This document shows positions 63,928 through 64,000 of a stretch of DNA of 64,000 nucleotides, in pieces. Position numbers and translations under genes: made by a program. Below the pieces are notes generated by a model. It did no database searches. It was not told the DNA's origin and saw only the letters and a program-made list of their open reading frames with translations. The stretch lies in contig NZ_MUNX01000093.1 in assembly GCF_002001005.1 (NCBI RefSeq), positions 34,988 through 98,987 of the forward strand, written 5' to 3'. Origin of the DNA: Flavobacterium sp. A45. Lineage in GTDB: Bacteria; Bacteroidota; Bacteroidia; Flavobacteriales; Flavobacteriaceae. Each line of letters begins with the position of its first letter. Position 1 is the stretch's first letter.

Positions 63928-64000
63928 AATAGTTATTAAATTAATTAAGAAGTTAAAAATATAGATTGTAATGCAAAAATTATATAATAGCGTGTTAAAT

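Overview
This window is a chromosomal segment of a member of the Bacteroidota, almost certainly the family Flavobacteriaceae and most likely Flavobacterium. The support is strong AT richness, promoters with the Bacteroidota -7 box TAnnTTTG (for example 15191-15198, 22640-22647, 38626-38633, 41980-41987), very short mRNA leaders, a DnaJ with the reduced zinc finger seen in flavobacteria, TonB-type outer-membrane barrels, and many family-typical genes (PspC/PadR, DUF2911, DUF4870, DUF4442, trimeric cation channel, S9 peptidase). There is no rRNA, no tRNA that I could recognise, no CRISPR array, no insertion sequence and no phage.

Layout. 1-2838: minus-strand envelope-stress-like genes (DUF4870, PadR, PspC) and a DUF4442 protein. 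3119-4987: grpE-dnaJ. 5050-11166: a plus-strand series with an ABC exporter, an NtrC-type regulator without a DNA-binding domain, a one-lobed DEAD-box protein with an acidic tail, DUF2007, a HAD phosphatase and a GNAT. 11167-12442: hairpin-rich and gene-poor. 12443-25336: an S9 peptidase with a long C-terminal addition, mtaB, an SDR plus a propeller-like protein, a PhoX-like lipoprotein followed by a di-haem peroxidase with an extra helical N-terminal part, a small barrel, a MATE pump and an SPFH protein. 25337-37075: envelope-lipid and sugar genes around a two-component system (GT39, LAB_N, GT2 and epimerase on the minus strand; response regulator, kinase, TonB receptor and an alkaline-phosphatase-fold phosphotransferase on the plus strand; then a PAP2 phosphatase). 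37162-47763: housekeeping genes meaB, AEC transporter, nudK, purA, a Fur-family regulator, RelA/SpoT, serine hydrolase, TrmH-type methylase and cation channel. 47858-56615: a surface-polysaccharide island (3-amino-sugar aminotransferase, ketoisomerase, acyltransferases, Wzx flippase, four glycosyltransferases). 56615-63927: ftsE, a 1004-residue TPR protein, PhzF, an outer-membrane barrel, DUF2911.

How the genes work together. The clearest groupings are: (i) GrpE-DnaJ, partners of a DnaK encoded elsewhere, behind a promoter that fits both TAnnTTTG and the sigma-54 -24/-12 pattern; (ii) a possible lipid A or surface-phosphate modification neighbourhood at 25.3-37.1 kb, with ArnC-, ArnT-, EptA/LtaS- and PAP2-type enzymes flanking a PmrAB-like two-component system; (iii) the O-antigen/capsule island, which makes a dTDP-3-amino-3,6-dideoxyhexose, assembles it and flips the unit across the inner membrane; (iv) a TPR-PhzF-barrel transcription unit.

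I did not find a convincing wholly new multi-gene system. The best leads are the regulator without an HTH, the one-lobed DEAD-box protein, the helical domain-peroxidase fusion beside a PhoX-like protein, the two-component envelope neighbourhood, and the structured intergenic repeats at 2222-2253/42127-42223 and 18296-18414. All functions are read from the sequence and family knowledge; no database search was run.
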